DNA of 15,763 bases. It comes from Nitrospira sp. Lineage in GTDB: Bacteria; Nitrospirota; Nitrospiria; Nitrospirales; Nitrospiraceae. Below the pieces are notes generated by a model, which saw nothing but the letters and a program-made list of their open reading frames with translations, made no database searches and was not told the origin of the DNA. The stretch covers positions 17,728 to 33,490 of the forward strand of contig JABMDG010000012.1 of assembly GCA_015904045.1 (NCBI GenBank), read 5' to 3'. Positions within the stretch are counted from its first letter, which is position 1; each line of letters begins with the position of its first letter. Positions 13,990 through 15,763 of this stretch are shown here, piece by piece. The translations under genes and the position numbers were made by a program.

Positions 13990-14373
13990 TCAGTGCATAC
14001 CGCTGCCTGGCGCTGGAACGCCGGGCTTTTCGCCGCCCACCGCTTTCGGATGTCCTTTCGCGCTGATTCGTTCACGAATCTTGTCATAGATGCCATTTGA
14101 TAGAACCTTGCGTACCTTCAATTCGTCAACAGAAGCGTAGGGCCGGCCCTCCACAATCTTGCGGGCGTAGGCAGTCCCAATGCCTGGAAGCGACCGAAGG
14201 TCCGTGAGCGTGGCTGTATTGATGTCGACCAACTTCGTATCTTTGCTGCCTACGGCCCCAGCCTTTACGGTTTCTGATTGGGGCAGTGGCTTCGGCACTG
14301 TGCCTGCTGTGGCCGTTGAAGCCATCGTGAGCAGGGCTACTGAGAGGACCAGCATTCGGACAGAGTCAATCAT
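13990..14373 (-). CDS. secreted ComEA-like helix-hairpin-helix protein
   Basis: ComEA-type proteins bind DNA in the periplasm during natural transformation; similar small HhH proteins occur outside competence loci. The 127 residues comprise a Sec signal peptide (about 1–23, ending ATA), a linker, then the HhH domain (about 50–104): VDINTATLTDLRSLPGIG with the G-I-G hairpin at 64–66, followed by AYARKIVEGRPYASVDELK and YDKIRERI. The tail is rich in Gly and Pro. The ATG at 14373 has AAGGAGG 6 bases upstream, an unusually good site. No comEC, comF or pilus genes are in the window, so a role in DNA uptake is inferred from the domain alone. It is convergent with the secreted protein at 13378. Confidence 0.88.
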   Translation of the reverse strand: MIDSVRMLVLSVALLTMASTATAGTVPKPLPQSETVKAGAVGSKDTKLVDINTATLTDLRSLPGIGTAYARKIVEGRPYASVDELKVRKVLSNGIYDKIRERISAKGHPKAVGGEKPGVPAPGSGMH

Positions 14374-14420
14374 GGCATTCCTCCTTGATTGTAAGAACCG
14401 TTGGAACGTTGTATGGATCT

Positions 14421-14439
14421 CAACCGTGCGCCTCGGTTG
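14421..14439. repeat. small inverted repeat upstream of the ComEA-like gene
   Basis: CAACCG and CGGTTG are perfect 6-bp arms around a 7-base loop. It is about 48 bp upstream of the ComEA-like start, so it lies in the leader or promoter of that gene. It is short enough to be chance. Confidence 0.3.
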
Positions 14440-14624
14440 CAGTTGATCCGTTTCTTGCCGGCACCGGGGTTATTGCGAGATTCGTTCCACAATCGAAGCA
14501 AGGAAAAATCCGATGATTGACCGGTGGGCCTAGTCGAGTCGTATCTCGCAGGAGGAGGCTCGTATCGGGAGGGATACAGCCAAGGATCTGGGACTCTACG
14601 GATCGCGGAAGAAAATAGAACCGG

Positions 14625-15575
14625 CTACTGTACTGTCTCGCTGACGCGTAAGCCGTAGTTGATAAGACTCTTGGCCATCATCCAGCGGCGGTTGGAGTTG
14701 AGGATGACGAGGAGGAGATCACTGCCGTTTTGGGAGACTTTGGCGATGAGACAGCGGCCCGCTTTCGACGTAAAGCCGGTCTTGACCCCCTCGACCCCGG
14801 GAATGCGGCCCAGCAGGCGATTGGTATTGTGCAGTAAATAGGGGCGGTGGCCGCTCACGGGCATGATGAGGTCCCGCTCTTCCCGCACGAGCTCACGGAA
14901 GACCGGATTCTGCATGGCAACTTCGCTGAGCTTGGCGAGATCCTCAGCCGTCGAGTAGTGTTCAGGGCCGTCGAATCCGCAGCCGTTGCTGAAATGCGTA
15001 TCGAGCAGCCCCAGCTGCGAGGCCTTGGTATTCATCATCTCAACGAATTGCTCTTCCGTACCCCCGACATGTTCGACAGCGGCCAAACATGCATCATTGG
15101 CGGAGACGATCAACATCGCCTTTAGGAGATCGTCCAGCCGAAACACCTCGCCCGTTCGCAACCGGAGATGCGTCTTTGGCGCACGCGCGGCATTCTTGCT
15201 GATCGTGGCATGCTCATCCAACCGCCCGTAATCGAGAATGACCAGCGCCGACATAATTTTGGTCAAACTGGCCGGAGAGAGCCGCCTTTCAGACTCATGC
15301 TCATAGAGCACACGGCCGGACCGGAGCTCTTTCAACAGGACGCTGTTCGCCGGAACTTTTTTCCAGGGGAACTCCTGTTGAGACAAGCCGACATGATGTA
15401 TCGATGCTCGACTGTGACGGAGGTCCTTTGCGGACGCCGATGCCGGGAGTGACGTAATCAGGCAGAAGAACAATGTCGCGCCGAGGCTCATGATGCCGAT
15501 GGACTGCCGCAGTTTGCGAACCCCTCGACTGTTTCGGCCCCGCTTCTGCTGTGCGATCATCATCCTGTCTTTCAC
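14625..15575 (-). CDS. D-alanyl-D-alanine carboxypeptidase, peptidase family S11
   Basis: Low-molecular-weight penicillin-binding proteins of this family remove the terminal D-Ala from peptidoglycan stem peptides and so limit cross-linking. The 316-residue protein has a long basic N-terminus and hydrophobic signal (about 26–47, ending ASASA), then S103-L-T-K106 (SxxK nucleophile), S158-A-N160 (SxN) and K265-T-G267 (KTG), all in order. There is no C-terminal PBP5-type β-domain or amphipathic anchor, so the enzyme is probably soluble in the periplasm, unlike E. coli DacA. The GTG at 15575 overlaps the stop of the upstream zinc-ribbon gene as GTGA, which supports coupling; ATG at 15563 or 15560 would also be possible. 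Confidence 0.93.
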   Translation of the reverse strand: MKDRMMIAQQKRGRNSRGVRKLRQSIGIMSLGATLFFCLITSLPASASAKDLRHSRASIHHVGLSQQEFPWKKVPANSVLLKELRSGRVLYEHESERRLSPASLTKIMSALVILDYGRLDEHATISKNAARAPKTHLRLRTGEVFRLDDLLKAMLIVSANDACLAAVEHVGGTEEQFVEMMNTKASQLGLLDTHFSNGCGFDGPEHYSTAEDLAKLSEVAMQNPVFRELVREERDLIMPVSGHRPYLLHNTNRLLGRIPGVEGVKTGFTSKAGRCLIAKVSQNGSDLLLVILNSNRRWMMAKSLINYGLRVSETVQ

Positions 15576-15760
15576 AGTGAATAGGTCTCCCGGACCTTTC
15601 CGCCCTTCAGCCCGCTATCGATCACCTTGTGAAAAAATCGAAGGAGATCGGCCAGGTCGATCCAGAACCCACAATTGAGGCAGCGGGCATGAATCCTCCG
15701 GTTGAGAAGGGTATAGTGCCGCTCGACTAACATGAATCCCTTGCACCTGAGGCACTGCAT
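15572..15760 (-). CDS. small zinc-ribbon protein
   Basis: A 62-residue protein with two CxxC knuckles, C3-L-R-C6 and C27-L-N-C30, about 20 residues apart, the pattern of a treble-clef or zinc-ribbon fold. The rest is a helical, partly basic C-terminal region (LADLLRFFHKVIDSGLKGGKV). Zinc binding is inferred from the cysteines; the partner is unknown. The start ATG is 3 bases inside the window edge, so the ribosome binding site and promoter are out of view and an earlier start is possible. The stop overlaps the GTG of the carboxypeptidase by GTGA, so the two form one transcript. Confidence 0.75.
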   Translation of the reverse strand: MQCLRCKGFMLVERHYTLLNRRIHARCLNCGFWIDLADLLRFFHKVIDSGLKGGKVRETYSL

Positions 15761-15763
15761 ACC

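Noticed and set aside
14520..14570. imperfect repeats of CGTATC with GGAGG blocks
   Set aside because: Too short and irregular to be a repeat family; only two units.

Overview
The window is about 15.8 kb of bacterial chromosome with moderately high G+C, dense housekeeping genes and short spacers. The gene content (several small zinc-ribbon proteins, PilZ proteins, an nfeD–slipin pair, an RpoD-like sigma factor, small secreted proteins without clear relatives) and the protein style suggest a Nitrospira-like member of the Nitrospirota. This is an inference from recall, not from a database search. I see no insertion sequence, prophage, CRISPR array, rRNA or origin.

Layout. Positions 1–503 (+) hold the end of an upstream gene and a membrane-anchored protein of unknown function. 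Positions 481–2873 (–) hold, in transcription order, a Pal-type outer-membrane lipoprotein, a truncated PilZ protein, an intact PilZ protein, a 53-residue acidic protein with a GTG start, and methionine sulfoxide reductase A. Positions 2888–3329 show no convincing gene. Positions 3330–3665 (–) contain two very small genes with good ribosome binding sites: a 55-residue zinc-ribbon protein and a 46-residue single-pass membrane protein. A tRNA-Arg(TCG) with encoded CCA lies at 3873–3949 (–), behind a possible promoter overlapped by a perfect palindrome. Positions 4002–7023 (–) form a tight cluster, trmI–SDR–aroE–aroK, with ATGA overlaps at two junctions. A divergent promoter region at 7024–7151 separates it from nfeD and a slipin (7152–9256, +). 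The + strand continues with a sigma-70 family factor (9523–10785), lipB, a glutamate dehydrogenase, a 97-residue unknown and a secreted unknown, ending at 13917. On the – strand from 15760 down to 13990 are a zinc-ribbon protein, a D-alanyl-D-alanine carboxypeptidase and a secreted ComEA-like helix-hairpin-helix protein.

How the genes work together. Most are housekeeping functions: shikimate pathway (aroE, aroK), tRNA modification (trmI), lipoate attachment (lipB), nitrogen/carbon metabolism (gdhA), envelope integrity (pal, carboxypeptidase), membrane-protein quality control (nfeD plus slipin), oxidative damage repair (msrA) and c-di-GMP sensing (PilZ). The best leads are the pair of very small genes at 3330–3665, a partly decayed tandem PilZ copy, the divergent nfeD/trmI promoters with a probably leaderless trmI mRNA, and a 17-codon minigene joining gdhA to the next gene by ATGA on both sides. 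I did not find a clear new defence, mobile or biosynthetic system.
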